The position numbers and the translations under genes were made by a program. From JACCXG01 sp963836735 (GTDB lineage: Bacteria; Acidobacteriota; Vicinamibacteria; Vicinamibacterales; 2-12-FULL-66-21): 64,000 nucleotides of DNA. The DNA lies in contig CAWIKP010000022.1 of NCBI GenBank assembly GCA_963836735.1, positions 124,001 to 188,000 of the forward strand, in the 5' to 3' direction. Positions 9,460 to 18,231 of this stretch are shown piece by piece. The notes beneath the pieces are model-generated. The model was given only the letters and a program-made list of their open reading frames with translations, was not told where the DNA came from and ran no database searches. Numbering within the stretch: the stretch's first letter is position 1; each line of letters starts with the position of its first letter.

Positions 9460-10635
9460 ATGACTTCTGGGACTGCATCCCTGCCGCTCGGCGGGTTGAA
9501 GGTGATCGATTTCTCCCGCGTGCTGGCGGGACCGCTGTGCACGATGCTGCTCGGCGACATGGGCGCCGAGGTCATCAAGATTGAAGACCCGCGGCACGGC
9601 GACGACACCCGGGCGTGGGCCCCCTTCGTGGGCGGGTGGAGCACCTACTTCTTGAGCGTCAACCGGAACAAGAAGAGCGTCGCCATCGACCTGAAGTCGG
9701 CGGACGGCCGGGCGCTGCTGGAGGACCTGATTCGCGATGCCGACGTGCTCGTCGAGAACTTCCGTCCGGGCACGCTCGAGCGGCTGGGATTCGGGCCCGA
9801 CCAGGCGCGGGCGCTGAACGAGCGGCTGATTTACTGTTCGATCTCGGGCTACGGCGCCACGGGTCCGCGGATGTCGGAGCCCGGCTACGACATGGTCATC
9901 CAGGGAGAGTCCGGGCTGATGGACGTGACCGGGTTTCCCGAGACCGGACCCACCAAGGTCGGCGTGGCGATCACCGACTGCCTGGCCGCGCTCTATGCCG
10001 TGCAAGGCATCCTGCTCGCGCACATTCAGCGGCTGGAGACGGGCAAGGGTCAGTTCCTCGACATTGCGCTGCTCGACTCGGCCGTGTCGGTGCTCGGCCT
10101 GCCCGCCGGGATCGTCGCCGCGACCGGGCAGAGCCCCGGCAGGCTCGGGAACGCGCATCCCTCGCTGGCGCCGTACGAGCCCTATCCCGCGGCCGACGGG
10201 CACGTGGTCGTCGCGGTGGCGAACCCGCGGCTCTGGTCACGCTTCTGCGCGGCGATCGGTGCGGAGTCCCTGGAGCACGATCCGCGATTCGCCAGCAACA
10301 CCGACCGCCTCGCCCATCGTGAGGCGCTGAACAGCTACATTCGCGGCGTCTTCAAGGACCAGACCGTCGACGCGCTGATCGAGAAGCTTTCCGCCGCGGG
10401 TGTGCCCTGCGGGCGGGTTCGCACGATCGGGCAGGTGCTCTCGGATCCTCAGCTCGCGGCCCGGCAGATGCTGGTCGACATTCCCACGGCCGCCGGAGCC
10501 GTCAAGGTCCCCGGCAATCCAATCAAGCTCTCAGGTCTTCCTGCGCTGGCGTCGGAACAGCCCGCCGGCGCTCGGCCAGCACACCGCCGAAGTGCGGCAG
10601 GCCACGCTCTGCCGGCCGGCCGACCGACTGCGTAG
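9460..10635 (+). CDS. CaiB/BaiF (class III) CoA-transferase
   Basis: A cytoplasmic CoA-transferase of about 390 residues that moves CoA between carboxylic acids. LKVIDFSRVLAGPLCTMLLGDMG and VENFRPGTLERLGF are family hallmarks. By comparison with formyl-CoA transferase, D173 in KVGVAITD is the expected aspartyl-CoA nucleophile. The last about 25 residues (ARPAHRRSAAGHALP) do not look native. Near 10560 another frame restores PALGQHTAEV, the usual C-terminus, so there is probably one base too few or too many there. The start at 9460 is the only ATG before the conserved LGGLKVIDF block. The CitMHS transporter follows closely, suggesting joint organic-acid metabolism. Confidence 0.85.
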   Translation: MTSGTASLPLGGLKVIDFSRVLAGPLCTMLLGDMGAEVIKIEDPRHGDDTRAWAPFVGGWSTYFLSVNRNKKSVAIDLKSADGRALLEDLIRDADVLVENFRPGTLERLGFGPDQARALNERLIYCSISGYGATGPRMSEPGYDMVIQGESGLMDVTGFPETGPTKVGVAITDCLAALYAVQGILLAHIQRLETGKGQFLDIALLDSAVSVLGLPAGIVAATGQSPGRLGNAHPSLAPYEPYPAADGHVVVAVANPRLWSRFCAAIGAESLEHDPRFASNTDRLAHREALNSYIRGVFKDQTVDALIEKLSAAGVPCGRVRTIGQVLSDPQLAARQMLVDIPTAAGAVKVPGNPIKLSGLPALASEQPAGARPAHRRSAAGHALPAGRPTA

Positions 10636-10643
10636 CGCCATGC

Positions 10644-11984
10644 ATGCTCACGCTGCTCGGGATCGGCACCATTGCCGCGCTGCTGTCGTTGATCCTGTTC
10701 AGGGTCACGTCGGTGCTGGTCGCGCTGGTGCTGGTGCCGCTCGCCGCCGCGCTGATCGGCGGCTTTGCCGGGAGCTTCGGCAGCTGGGCCATGGAAGGGA
10801 TTCGGGGCGTTACCCCGGTCGCGGCGCTGCTCGCGTTCGCGGTGATCTACTTCGGGGTCATGAACGATGCCGGCCTGTTCGATCCGATCATCCGGGCACT
10901 GGTCGGCGTCGTGGGGACCGATCCTGTTCGCATCGCGCTCGGCACGGCAGCCGTCGCATCGGTGGCGCATCTCGACGGCGCCGGCGCCAGCACCTTCATG
11001 GTGACCGTGCCGGCCATGCTCCCGCTCTACAACCGCGCCCGCATGAGTGCGCTGTCGCTGACCTGTATCACCGCGCTCGCCGCCGGGACGATGAACATGC
11101 TGCCGTGGGGCGGACCCACGACGCGCGCGGCCACCGCCCTCCAGGTGAGCGCCGGCCAGCTGTTCGTCCCGGTCATCCCGGCGATGCTCGCGGGCATGGT
11201 GGGCGTGTTCGTGTGTGCCCTGCGCATCGGTCAAGACGAGCGGCGCCGGCTCGCACGCGGCCCAATCCGGCTCGACGCCGAGGCGGTCGCTGATTCGGCC
11301 GAGCCCGCGGCCGCGGTCCACGATTCTGGTCAATCCTTCCGCCTGAAGGCGGAAGCCACGAGGACTGGGGGAGTGTGGTACTTCAACGCGGTGCTGACCA
11401 CCCTGACGCTGGCAGTGCTCTTCACCGAGCTCGTGCCGCTGGCGCTCGTATTCATGATTGCCTCGGCGATCGCGCTGGTCGTGAACTATCCGAGCGCACA
11501 CCAGCAGCGCGAGCGACTGACCAGCCACGGCGAGGCCGCGATGCTGATGGTGACCACGATCTTCGCGGCGGGCGTCTTCACGGGCATCCTGACGAAGTCG
11601 GGCATGCTGGCGTCGATGGCGAGAGATCTCGTCGCCGTCCTTCCGCCGGTCGCCCTGCGGCATCTGCCGGTCATCATGGCCGTGCTGTCGATGCCGCTCA
11701 GCCTGGTGTTCGATCCCGACTCGTTCTATTTCGGTCTGCTGCCGGTGCTGTCGCACGCCACCGACGTGGCGGGCGGATCGGGAATCGAGGTGGCGCGCGC
11801 GGCGGTGCTCGGACAGATGACGACGGGGTTCCCGGTCAGCCCGCTGACCCCGGCGACGTTCCTCCTGGTCGGACTGGCCAACGTCGATCTCGCCGATCAC
11901 CAGCGCCGCACGATTCCGTACGCGTTCGGGATCACGCTGTTGATGGCGCTCGCCGCGCTCCTGACGGGAGCGATAGGCTGGTAA
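10644..11984 (+). CDS. CitMHS-family citrate/metal-citrate transporter with a repeat-derived insert
   Basis: A 446-residue polytopic inner-membrane protein of the CitMHS (citrate-Mg2+/Ca2+:H+ symporter) family. Signatures include VIYFGVMNDAGLFDP, VASVAHLDGAGASTFMVT and LPWGGPTTRAA in the first half, and FPVSPLTPATFLLVGLA at the end. The central hydrophilic loop contains SFRLKAEATR, encoded by the 18-base palindrome TTCCGCCTGAAGGCGGAA at 11337-11354. The same palindrome sits outside genes at 25245 and 48758, so the loop carries an in-frame repeat insertion. The loop position should tolerate it. The gene follows the CoA-transferase by a few bases and is followed by palindrome R2. Confidence 0.85.
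   Translation: MLTLLGIGTIAALLSLILFRVTSVLVALVLVPLAAALIGGFAGSFGSWAMEGIRGVTPVAALLAFAVIYFGVMNDAGLFDPIIRALVGVVGTDPVRIALGTAAVASVAHLDGAGASTFMVTVPAMLPLYNRARMSALSLTCITALAAGTMNMLPWGGPTTRAATALQVSAGQLFVPVIPAMLAGMVGVFVCALRIGQDERRRLARGPIRLDAEAVADSAEPAAAVHDSGQSFRLKAEATRTGGVWYFNAVLTTLTLAVLFTELVPLALVFMIASAIALVVNYPSAHQQRERLTSHGEAAMLMVTTIFAAGVFTGILTKSGMLASMARDLVAVLPPVALRHLPVIMAVLSMPLSLVFDPDSFYFGLLPVLSHATDVAGGSGIEVARAAVLGQMTTGFPVSPLTPATFLLVGLANVDLADHQRRTIPYAFGITLLMALAALLTGAIGW
11337..11354. repeat. 18-base palindrome inside a coding sequence
   Basis: TTCCGCCTGAAGGCGGAA is a 7-base stem with a TGAA loop. In frame it encodes FRLKAE, and with the following AGCCACGAG gives FRLKAEATR. Further copies lie outside genes at 25245 and 48758, with a relative (GGCTGAAGCC) at 48682. 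Confidence 0.8.
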
Positions 11985-11992
11985 GAGCAGAT

Positions 11993-12080
11993 CAACTCCC
12001 AACTTCCAACTCCCAATTCCCAAGGAGAGTCGCTCGAACGGCTCGCCTTGGGAGTTGGGCGTTGGGCAGTTGGGAGTTGA
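11993..12080. repeat. Long tandem-arm palindrome, copy R2 (internally shortened)
   Basis: The left arm is CAACTCCCAACTTCCAACTC and the right arm is TTGGGAGTTGGGCGTTGGGC plus AGTTGGGAGTTG. The inner stem is reduced to GAGTCGCTCGAACGGCTC, making this a deletion form of R1. It lies between convergent genes. Confidence 0.8.
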
Positions 12081-12093
12081 CGAAAGTCCTCTG

Positions 12094-12771
12094 CTATTCC
12101 TCCCGCGCTTCCGCAGCGACCAGCTTCGCCGTGTGTTCCAGCGCCCGGTCGTAGACGCGCGTCAACTCGTCGCTGGTGCTGGCCGTGCACCGCAGATCCC
12201 GCAGCAGCCCGTCGGCGACGTCGTAGATCCAGCCGTGGACGGTAATCTGCTGACCGCGCCGCCACGCATCCTGCACGATCGTCGTGTGGCACACGTGCCG
12301 CACCTGGTCGACTACGTTGAGCTCGCACAGCCGGTCGATTCGGGAATTGTCGTCCGCCGCCGGCTCGATCAGCGCTTCGTGCCGATCGCGAACGTCCTGG
12401 ACGTGTCGCAGCCAGTTGTCGATCAGCCCGAGCGACGAGCGGAAATACGCCGCGCGTACCCCGCCGCACCCATAGTGCCCGCAGACGATGACGTGCTGGA
12501 CCATCAGCACGTCAACCGCGTACTGCAGGACCGACAGGCAGTTGAGATCGGTGTGCACGACCACGTTGGCCACGTTGCGGTGCACGAACAGCTCCCCCGG
12601 CATCAGCCCGACGATCTCGTTGGCCGGCACGCGGCTGTCCGCACAGCCAATCCACAGGTAGCGCGGCGACTGCTGCGCGGCCAGTGACTGAAAGAACCCC
12701 GGATCGCGGTCGAGAATGCGCCGGGCCCAGGCGCGGTTGTTCTTGAAGAGGGCCGAAAGCGAATCGCTCAT
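12094..12771 (-). CDS. Beta-class carbonic anhydrase
   Basis: A 225-residue cytoplasmic zinc enzyme interconverting CO2 and bicarbonate. From the ATG at 12771 (AGGAAG immediately upstream) the zinc ligands are C43, H99 and C102, and the D45/R47 catalytic dyad lies in CADSR. The HYGCGGV motif and LFVHRNVANVV are diagnostic. An upstream in-frame ATG at 12843 would add 24 residues of repeat-like sequence and is less likely. The length is typical of the Can/CynT group. The gene stands alone and converges on the CitMHS gene across palindrome R2. Confidence 0.92.
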   Translation of the reverse strand: MSDSLSALFKNNRAWARRILDRDPGFFQSLAAQQSPRYLWIGCADSRVPANEIVGLMPGELFVHRNVANVVVHTDLNCLSVLQYAVDVLMVQHVIVCGHYGCGGVRAAYFRSSLGLIDNWLRHVQDVRDRHEALIEPAADDNSRIDRLCELNVVDQVRHVCHTTIVQDAWRRGQQITVHGWIYDVADGLLRDLRCTASTSDELTRVYDRALEHTAKLVAAEAREE

Positions 12772-12984
12772 CTTCCTGATCTTAGCCGTCGGGGCTCGGG
12801 ACTCGGGGTTAGGGGCCCGGATTAGCGATTGAATCGCTTCCACACAATTCCGTTACGACGCATGGCTGGCCAACACTGCGTCCGCGACGCGCCTGACGCC
12901 GCAGAACGCCGGCTTCGGCGCCGCCAACGGCGCCCAGGCGATACGCGTCGATGCAAATGCAGAATTAGGTTTCAGTTCTAAAAC

Positions 12985-13165
12985 CGCTGCGTCCACTGGA
13001 CCGCGGGTCTCGCTGGCTCGCTGGTCCGCTGGCTCGCTGGTCCGCTGGACCGCTGGACCGCTGGTCCGACTTCACGTTGCATTGTGTAGCGGCCGGGTCA
13101 TTCAGCCCGGCCGAACGGACCAGCGGCTGGCGATCCAGCGACCACGTCCAGCGGACCAGCGGCTA
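12985..13165. repeat. Tandem-arm inverted repeat with GCTGGTCC units
   Basis: CGCTGGTCCGCTGGCTCGCTGG-like 8-base units run from about 13007 to 13070. They are mirrored by CAGCGGACCAGCGG units at 13114-13162, with a small GCCGGGTCATTCAGCCCGGC hairpin between. The layout matches R1 but the unit is unrelated. The rest of 12772-12985 shows no gene. Confidence 0.75.
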
Positions 13166-13166
13166 A

Positions 13167-13362
13167 CTACCTCCCCCCGAACTCATACGAGATATTGAAA
13201 CGAAACACCCTTGGCGCCAGGACGCCGGTCGGCGACAGGAACGCGTTGATGTTCACCGGCGGGTTGGCCGGATTGCCGTCCACTCGGATCGAGGCGGTGC
13301 CGGTGTTGGTCCGGACCGCGGTGACGGTGTTCGCGTTGGTCAGGTTGTAGGCGTCGACGTGC
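13167..13362 (-). pseudogene. C-terminal remnant of a TonB-dependent receptor
   Basis: Read on the minus strand, this encodes about 65 residues with HVDAYNLTNANTVTAVRTN and the end RVFRFNISYEFGGR followed by TAG. This is the last two strands of an Oar-like barrel (compare RVDAFNLLNQDNY in the receptor ending at 4563). The rest of the gene is missing. The fragment is bounded by the GCTGGTCC repeat on one side and GAACCCGC units (13362-13393) on the other, so the repeats mark the deletion edges. Confidence 0.75.
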
Positions 13363-13393
13363 CCGAACCCCCGAACCCGCGAACCCGCGAACT
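13362..13393. repeat. GAACCCGC tandem units
   Basis: Three to four 8-base CGAACCCG units. The same unit occurs at 8512-8536 and 25334-25370. It directly abuts the receptor remnant. Confidence 0.7.
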
Positions 13394-14060
13394 ACGGATC
13401 CTGCAGCCACCCATTGAGCACCGCGTACCGCACGACGTCGATGCGCCCGCGCAGGTCGAGCTTGCGCATCGCGTTGGCTTTGTGGACTTCCACCGTCTTC
13501 ACCGCGATCTCCAGCGCCGACGCGATCTCCTTGTTGCTGTGGCCGATCGCCATCAGTCGCAGCACGCTGGCTTCGCGATCGGTGATCGGCGGACGCGAGT
13601 GTTCGGTGGAGTAGCGGGAGAGGTAAGCCTTGGTATTCCGGTTCACCAGCGAGTCGTCGAGGTAGCGCTCGCCCTTTGCCACGGCCCGTATCGCCTTCAG
13701 CAACTCCTCGAACGGGCTCTGTTTCAGCACGTACCCGGAGACCCCGGCGCTCAGCAGCTCCTGCACGTAGGCGTCGTCGGCATGGCGGGTGAGGGCGATC
13801 ACTTCCACCTGCGGCATGGTTTCCTTGATCGCCCGGGTGGCGGAGAGTCCGTTCATGTCGGGCATGGACAGATCGAGCACCGCGATGTCGGGCTTCAACT
13901 GGCGAATCCGTTCCACCGCGACGCGCCCGTTTGGCGCGTCCGCCACCACTTCGATGTCCTCCTTCGCGCCGAGCAGCGCGACCAGGCCCTGGCGGACGGT
14001 CTCGTGATCCTCGGCGAGAACGATTCGAATCTTCCTGGTGTCAGTCTTCAGCGCTGGCAT
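13392..14060 (-). CDS. NarL/FixJ-family response regulator
   Basis: A 222-residue two-component regulator. The receiver (about 10-130) has D63 in VLDLSMPDMNG as phosphoacceptor, ALTRHADD and YVLKQSP with the conserved lysine. The LuxR-type HTH (about 157-215) contains ITDREASVLRLMAIGHSNKEIASAL and VKTVEVHKANAMRKL. Its start overlaps the end of the kinase gene by 20 bases, so the two are translated together and almost certainly form a cognate pair. Confidence 0.92.
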   Translation of the reverse strand: MPALKTDTRKIRIVLAEDHETVRQGLVALLGAKEDIEVVADAPNGRVAVERIRQLKPDIAVLDLSMPDMNGLSATRAIKETMPQVEVIALTRHADDAYVQELLSAGVSGYVLKQSPFEELLKAIRAVAKGERYLDDSLVNRNTKAYLSRYSTEHSRPPITDREASVLRLMAIGHSNKEIASALEIAVKTVEVHKANAMRKLDLRGRIDVVRYAVLNGWLQDP

Positions 14061-17000
14061 GCTTCGCGACCGGTGCTTCCAGATAAACCGACGTGCCCTG
14101 GCCGGGTTGTGACTCGATCTGCAGCGTGCCGCCGATCAGGGCGGCCCGTTCGTGCATGCCGATGATGCCGATACCCTTGTCGCGGCTGTCGTCCTTCTCG
14201 GTCAAGTCGAAGCCGACCCCGTTGTCCTCGATCACCATCCTGACCGCCCCGTCGCGCCTTTCCACCAACACGTCCACCCGGGTGGCATGGGCGTGTTTGA
14301 GGACGTTGTTGAGCGACTCCTGCGCCACCCGGTAGAAGACGACCTCGGCATCGCGGGCGAGCTGTCCCGGGGGGAGCTGCTGCGCGCGATATTCAACCGG
14401 AATCTTGTAGTGCTCGGACCACTCCCGCACGAAGACGGGCAGCGCCGCCGCGAGCCCATGGTCGTCGAGGGCGGCAGGCCGGAGCTCCCAGGCCAGGAAA
14501 TCGAGGTCGTCGTCGATCCGCTGCGCCAGTGACAGCGCGCTGACGACCTGCTCGGTCTGGGGATGACCCGAACCGAGCTGATCGCGGTGCCCCTGGAGCG
14601 TCAGCCGCAGCGCGGTGAGCTGCTGGCCGAGGTGATCGTGAAGATCCCGGGCGATGCGGGCCCGTTCGTCCTCCTGTGCGGTGACGATGCGCTGCAGGAG
14701 CACCGTGACGTGGTGGTGCGCCGCGGCGCGCGCGCTGACCTCGGCCTCGAGCTCGTCGGTGCGCTCGCGCACGCGCAAGTCGAAGTCCGCCCGGACAAGC
14801 CGCAGCGCCTCGGCCGCCTCGTGGGGCGTGGACAGATCGCGGGCGATCTTGGCGAAGCCGAACGCCTCGCCCAGCTTGATCGTGATGGCGCTGCAGGAGA
14901 AGCGGGTCCCGTTCTTCCGGACGTAAAAGCGCTCTTCGGTGGCGCGGCCGTTCTCCCGGGCCTGCTCGAGCTCGCGGCGAGGGACGTCGGCGGCCCGATC
15001 CTCTGCCGAGAACAGCATCTCCACGTGGCGGCCGACGATCTCCTCCGCCCGGTAGCCGAACATCCGCTCGGCGCCGGGATTCCAGGAGTCGATCATGCCG
15101 TCGCCGTTCATGGTGAAGATCGCGTAATCGATCGCGCCGTCGATCAGCAGGCGGAGCCGTTCTTCACCGCGCCGGACCTGGTTCTCGGCGCTGCGCCGGT
15201 CGCTCACGTCCTGCAGCGTGATGACGACGCCGTCGATGCGATCGTCGGTCGTCCGGTACGGGCGGAGCCGCGTCAGGATCCAGCGGCCATCCCGCGTCTG
15301 GTACTCCATGTCGACGGTCCGCAGCTCGTCCATGACGCTCTGCACGTCGTCGAACAGCCGGTCGGTGGAGAGAGAGGTCGTGATGTCCGACAGCGGCCGG
15401 CCGATGTCGGAGCGCAGCAGGTTGAAGACCAGCGAGGCCGCCGGAGTGAACAGCTTCACCCGCAGCCGCCGGTCGAGGAAGATCGTGCCGATATCGCTGG
15501 AGTTGATCAGGTTCTGGAAGTCGTTGTTGGCCAGCCCGAGCTCCTCGATTTTGATCTTGAGCTCCTGGTTGACCGTGGTCAGCTCCTCGTTGACCGACTG
15601 CAGCTCCTCCTTGCTGGTTTCGAGCTCCTCGGCCGACGAGCGCAGCTCTTCGTTCATCGCCTGCGATTCTTCGTTCGAGGCCTTGGCCTCCTCGGCCTGG
15701 GTCTCGAACTGCTCGATGGTGGCGCGGAGCTGCTGTTTCAGCCGCGAGATCTCCTCCTCGAGCTGCTGCGCCAGCGGCTCGCGGTGCGGGACGAGCCGCC
15801 GGCCTTCCTCGGTGATGGCGGCCGGCTCCGCCGGCCGGACATCGAAGGTCACGAGGAGATAGCCGCGCGCCGGCTCCTCCTCGCGCAGGACCGGGTAAAC
15901 GCAGATATCGACCCGGTACTCGCCGTCCTCGAGCGCGGTCAGCACGCCGCGGATCTCCACGTTCCGCCGCTCGAGGGTAGCCTGGTGCACCGCGGTGCGC
16001 AGGTCTCCCCGTAAGTCCGGCCGGACCATCCTCAACAGGTCACGGGTCGGCTCGCCGCCGAGCACCTGCAGGAACCGTCCGACCCGTTCGGAAAGGTGCA
16101 CGACCAGGTGGTCTTCCGTGGCCACCAGCGACGGCGGAGCGTAGCGTTCGAGCAGCCGCTGGTGGAGGTCGCCGGGTGAGATGCGGTCGACCGGCCGCGC
16201 GTCGGGCGCCCGCGCCGAGAGCCGCGGCGGCAGCGTGATCTGATCGACCGCCGGCAGCACCAGGCGGGAGGCTACGCTGCGGCTCTCATAGATGTGAGCG
16301 GACTTGTCAACCGTGACGAAGAGAGCCTGCGGTGTCTCCGACGACTCGGATGGTCCGAGGAACAGGAACCCGCCCGGCCGCAGCGCAAAGTGGAAGGTCT
16401 CGATGACTCGCTCCTGCACCGGCCGGTTGAGATAGATGAGCAGGTTCCGGCAGGAGATGAGGTCGAGGTGCGAGAACGGGGGATCGCGGATGACGTTGTG
16501 CACGGCGAACAGCACCGTCTCGCGCAAGTCACGGCGAACCCGGTATCCCCCGGGCTCGCGAACGAAGAATCTGAGCAGCCGCCCCTCCGGCACGTCGGCG
16601 ACGTCGGCGTTGGTGTAGAACCCCTCGCGCGCGGCCGCGATGGCCTGCTCGTCCAGGTCGGTCGCGAACACCTGCACCGGCGGCTGATCGGGCGCCGCGC
16701 CGGCGTGCTCGGCAAGGAGCATGGCGATCGAATAGGCCTCCTCGCCGGTGGCGCATCCGGGCACCCACACGCGGATCTGATCCTGTCGGTCCGTGTTCGA
16801 CAGGATGCGCGGCAGAATCCGCACGTTCAGGGCGTCGAATGCCGCAGGATCGCGGAAGAAGTTGGTGACACTGATCAGAAGCTCTTTCATCAGCGCCAAC
16901 GCTTCCTGCGGATTCTCACGCAGGACCTTCGCGTACTCGTGGATGTCGAGAAGGCCGAGGAGGTGGACCCGCCGCTCGACCCGCCGCTGGAGGGTGCCCG

Positions 17001-17712
17001 CCTTGTAGTTCGAGAAGTCGTGGCCTGTCCGGATGCGCAGCACCGTCAGGACCTCGCGCAAGGCGTCAGGATTGGCGGCTCCCTCCGGGAGATCCGCCTC
17101 CGCGAGCTGCCGCTCGCGGTATTCGCGAATGCGCCCGGGGATCTCGGCGACGGGCAGCACGAGATCGACGAGCCCCGTCGCGATCGAGTTGCGGGGCATG
17201 TCGCCGTATTTCGCGGTCTCGGGGTCCTGCACCACGATCAGGCCGCCGTATTCCTTCACCCGCTTCAGCCCCGCGGACCCATTGGGTCCCGTACCCGACA
17301 GGACCACGCACGCCGCGCGCGCGCCGTGCGAGTCGGCGAGCGAGCGGAAGAACATGTCGACCGGAGCGCGGCGCTCCTCCTGACCTGCCATCTCCTCGAC
17401 GACGATCGAATCCCCCTCGATCCGCAGGATCTTGTTGGGTGGCACGACGTATGCATGGTCGGCCTCCAGCCGGACCTGTTCGGTGACCTGCGTCACCGGA
17501 ATCAGCGCCGCGTGCTGAAGAATCTCGGCGAGCATGCTGTCGTGATCGGGCGACAGATGCAGGATGACCACATAGGCAGCGCCGCTGTCGGGCGCCACCG
17601 CGCGGAAGAAATCGCTGAGCGCCTCGATGCCGCCAGCTGAGGCGCCAATCCCGACGACATACGGCCGACTCTCGTTGTCGGCCGCTGACGCGCCCTTCCT
17701 GTTTGCCGCCAT
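14041..17712 (-). CDS. CheB-CheR-PAS-histidine kinase fusion
   Basis: A 1223-residue cytoplasmic signalling protein. Residues about 20-200 form a CheB methylesterase (GIGASAGG catalytic serine, HLSPDHDS, VLSGTGPNGSAG). Residues about 210-475 form a CheR methyltransferase (VPGCATGEEAYSIAMLL SAM site, DLISCRNLLIYL). A long coiled coil (about 650-740) is followed by two PAS domains (about 745-870 and 880-1000). A HisKA_3 dimerisation domain with H in IARDLHDHLGQQ and an HATPase_c domain (VIEDNGVGFDL) end the protein. Such fusions lack an obvious chemotaxis partner here; the adjacent NarL regulator is the likely output. The reading frame is intact over its whole length, unlike many neighbours. 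Confidence 0.92.
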   Translation of the reverse strand: MAANRKGASAADNESRPYVVGIGASAGGIEALSDFFRAVAPDSGAAYVVILHLSPDHDSMLAEILQHAALIPVTQVTEQVRLEADHAYVVPPNKILRIEGDSIVVEEMAGQEERRAPVDMFFRSLADSHGARAACVVLSGTGPNGSAGLKRVKEYGGLIVVQDPETAKYGDMPRNSIATGLVDLVLPVAEIPGRIREYRERQLAEADLPEGAANPDALREVLTVLRIRTGHDFSNYKAGTLQRRVERRVHLLGLLDIHEYAKVLRENPQEALALMKELLISVTNFFRDPAAFDALNVRILPRILSNTDRQDQIRVWVPGCATGEEAYSIAMLLAEHAGAAPDQPPVQVFATDLDEQAIAAAREGFYTNADVADVPEGRLLRFFVREPGGYRVRRDLRETVLFAVHNVIRDPPFSHLDLISCRNLLIYLNRPVQERVIETFHFALRPGGFLFLGPSESSETPQALFVTVDKSAHIYESRSVASRLVLPAVDQITLPPRLSARAPDARPVDRISPGDLHQRLLERYAPPSLVATEDHLVVHLSERVGRFLQVLGGEPTRDLLRMVRPDLRGDLRTAVHQATLERRNVEIRGVLTALEDGEYRVDICVYPVLREEEPARGYLLVTFDVRPAEPAAITEEGRRLVPHREPLAQQLEEEISRLKQQLRATIEQFETQAEEAKASNEESQAMNEELRSSAEELETSKEELQSVNEELTTVNQELKIKIEELGLANNDFQNLINSSDIGTIFLDRRLRVKLFTPAASLVFNLLRSDIGRPLSDITTSLSTDRLFDDVQSVMDELRTVDMEYQTRDGRWILTRLRPYRTTDDRIDGVVITLQDVSDRRSAENQVRRGEERLRLLIDGAIDYAIFTMNGDGMIDSWNPGAERMFGYRAEEIVGRHVEMLFSAEDRAADVPRRELEQARENGRATEERFYVRKNGTRFSCSAITIKLGEAFGFAKIARDLSTPHEAAEALRLVRADFDLRVRERTDELEAEVSARAAAHHHVTVLLQRIVTAQEDERARIARDLHDHLGQQLTALRLTLQGHRDQLGSGHPQTEQVVSALSLAQRIDDDLDFLAWELRPAALDDHGLAAALPVFVREWSEHYKIPVEYRAQQLPPGQLARDAEVVFYRVAQESLNNVLKHAHATRVDVLVERRDGAVRMVIEDNGVGFDLTEKDDSRDKGIGIIGMHERAALIGGTLQIESQPGQGTSVYLEAPVAKHASAED

Positions 17713-17931
17713 CGTCGTCCCGCGGGAACGGTACTACAGTGGTGCGCACAATGCGAACGAAACAGGCCGTCGTCTTCGGGCGCGTCTGCGGGCGGGATCG
17801 AGGGAAAAACCGCTTCGCCCCGCGATTGATCCGCCGGCTGATGGAATGTGCCGCTCTAGTGGCGAAGCCGTGACTTGCTACGGGTTTTTCCGAATGGCTG
17901 GCCGCGGGCCTTCATGCAATTGTCGCTCTAG

Positions 17932-18231
17932 ATGGACTCACGACCGTCACGGTCGGCCGTGCCCGACGAATCCTCCGAGCGACAGGGTTGGATGCGGACC
18001 GAGCGCATCCGCGCGTCCATCGAGTTGTCGCTGGGCGTAGTCGCGTCGGCGGATCAAACGATTCACCGTGCCCGGAAGCAGATCCGCCGGGCCGACGCGG
18101 TTCTGGCCAGGATTCGCCGCAAGGTCCTTCCTTCCTACGGAACCTCCCTTACGGAGGGCGCTCACGTTCCGGATAGCGGCACAGGTGAGCTAGTGGCATC
18201 TTCGGGGGCGGGGGCTCGACAATATGTTCCG
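17932..18231 (+). other. Gap with one doubtful small open frame
   Basis: Between the kinase start (17712) and 18224 the only candidate is an open frame from 17932. It contains an amphipathic stretch (RIRASIELSLGVVASADQTI) but matches no family known to me and runs into the next gene. It may be a small coding gene or chance; nothing else was seen here. Confidence 0.25.

Noticed and set aside
8539..10203. 554-codon frame that would fuse an unknown N-terminus to the DUF1080 domain
   Set aside because: The upstream part is antisense to the CoA-transferase; the signal peptide fixes an internal start.
14563..16014. 483-codon plus-strand frame
   Set aside because: It is antisense to the CheB-CheR kinase, whose domains are all recognisable.
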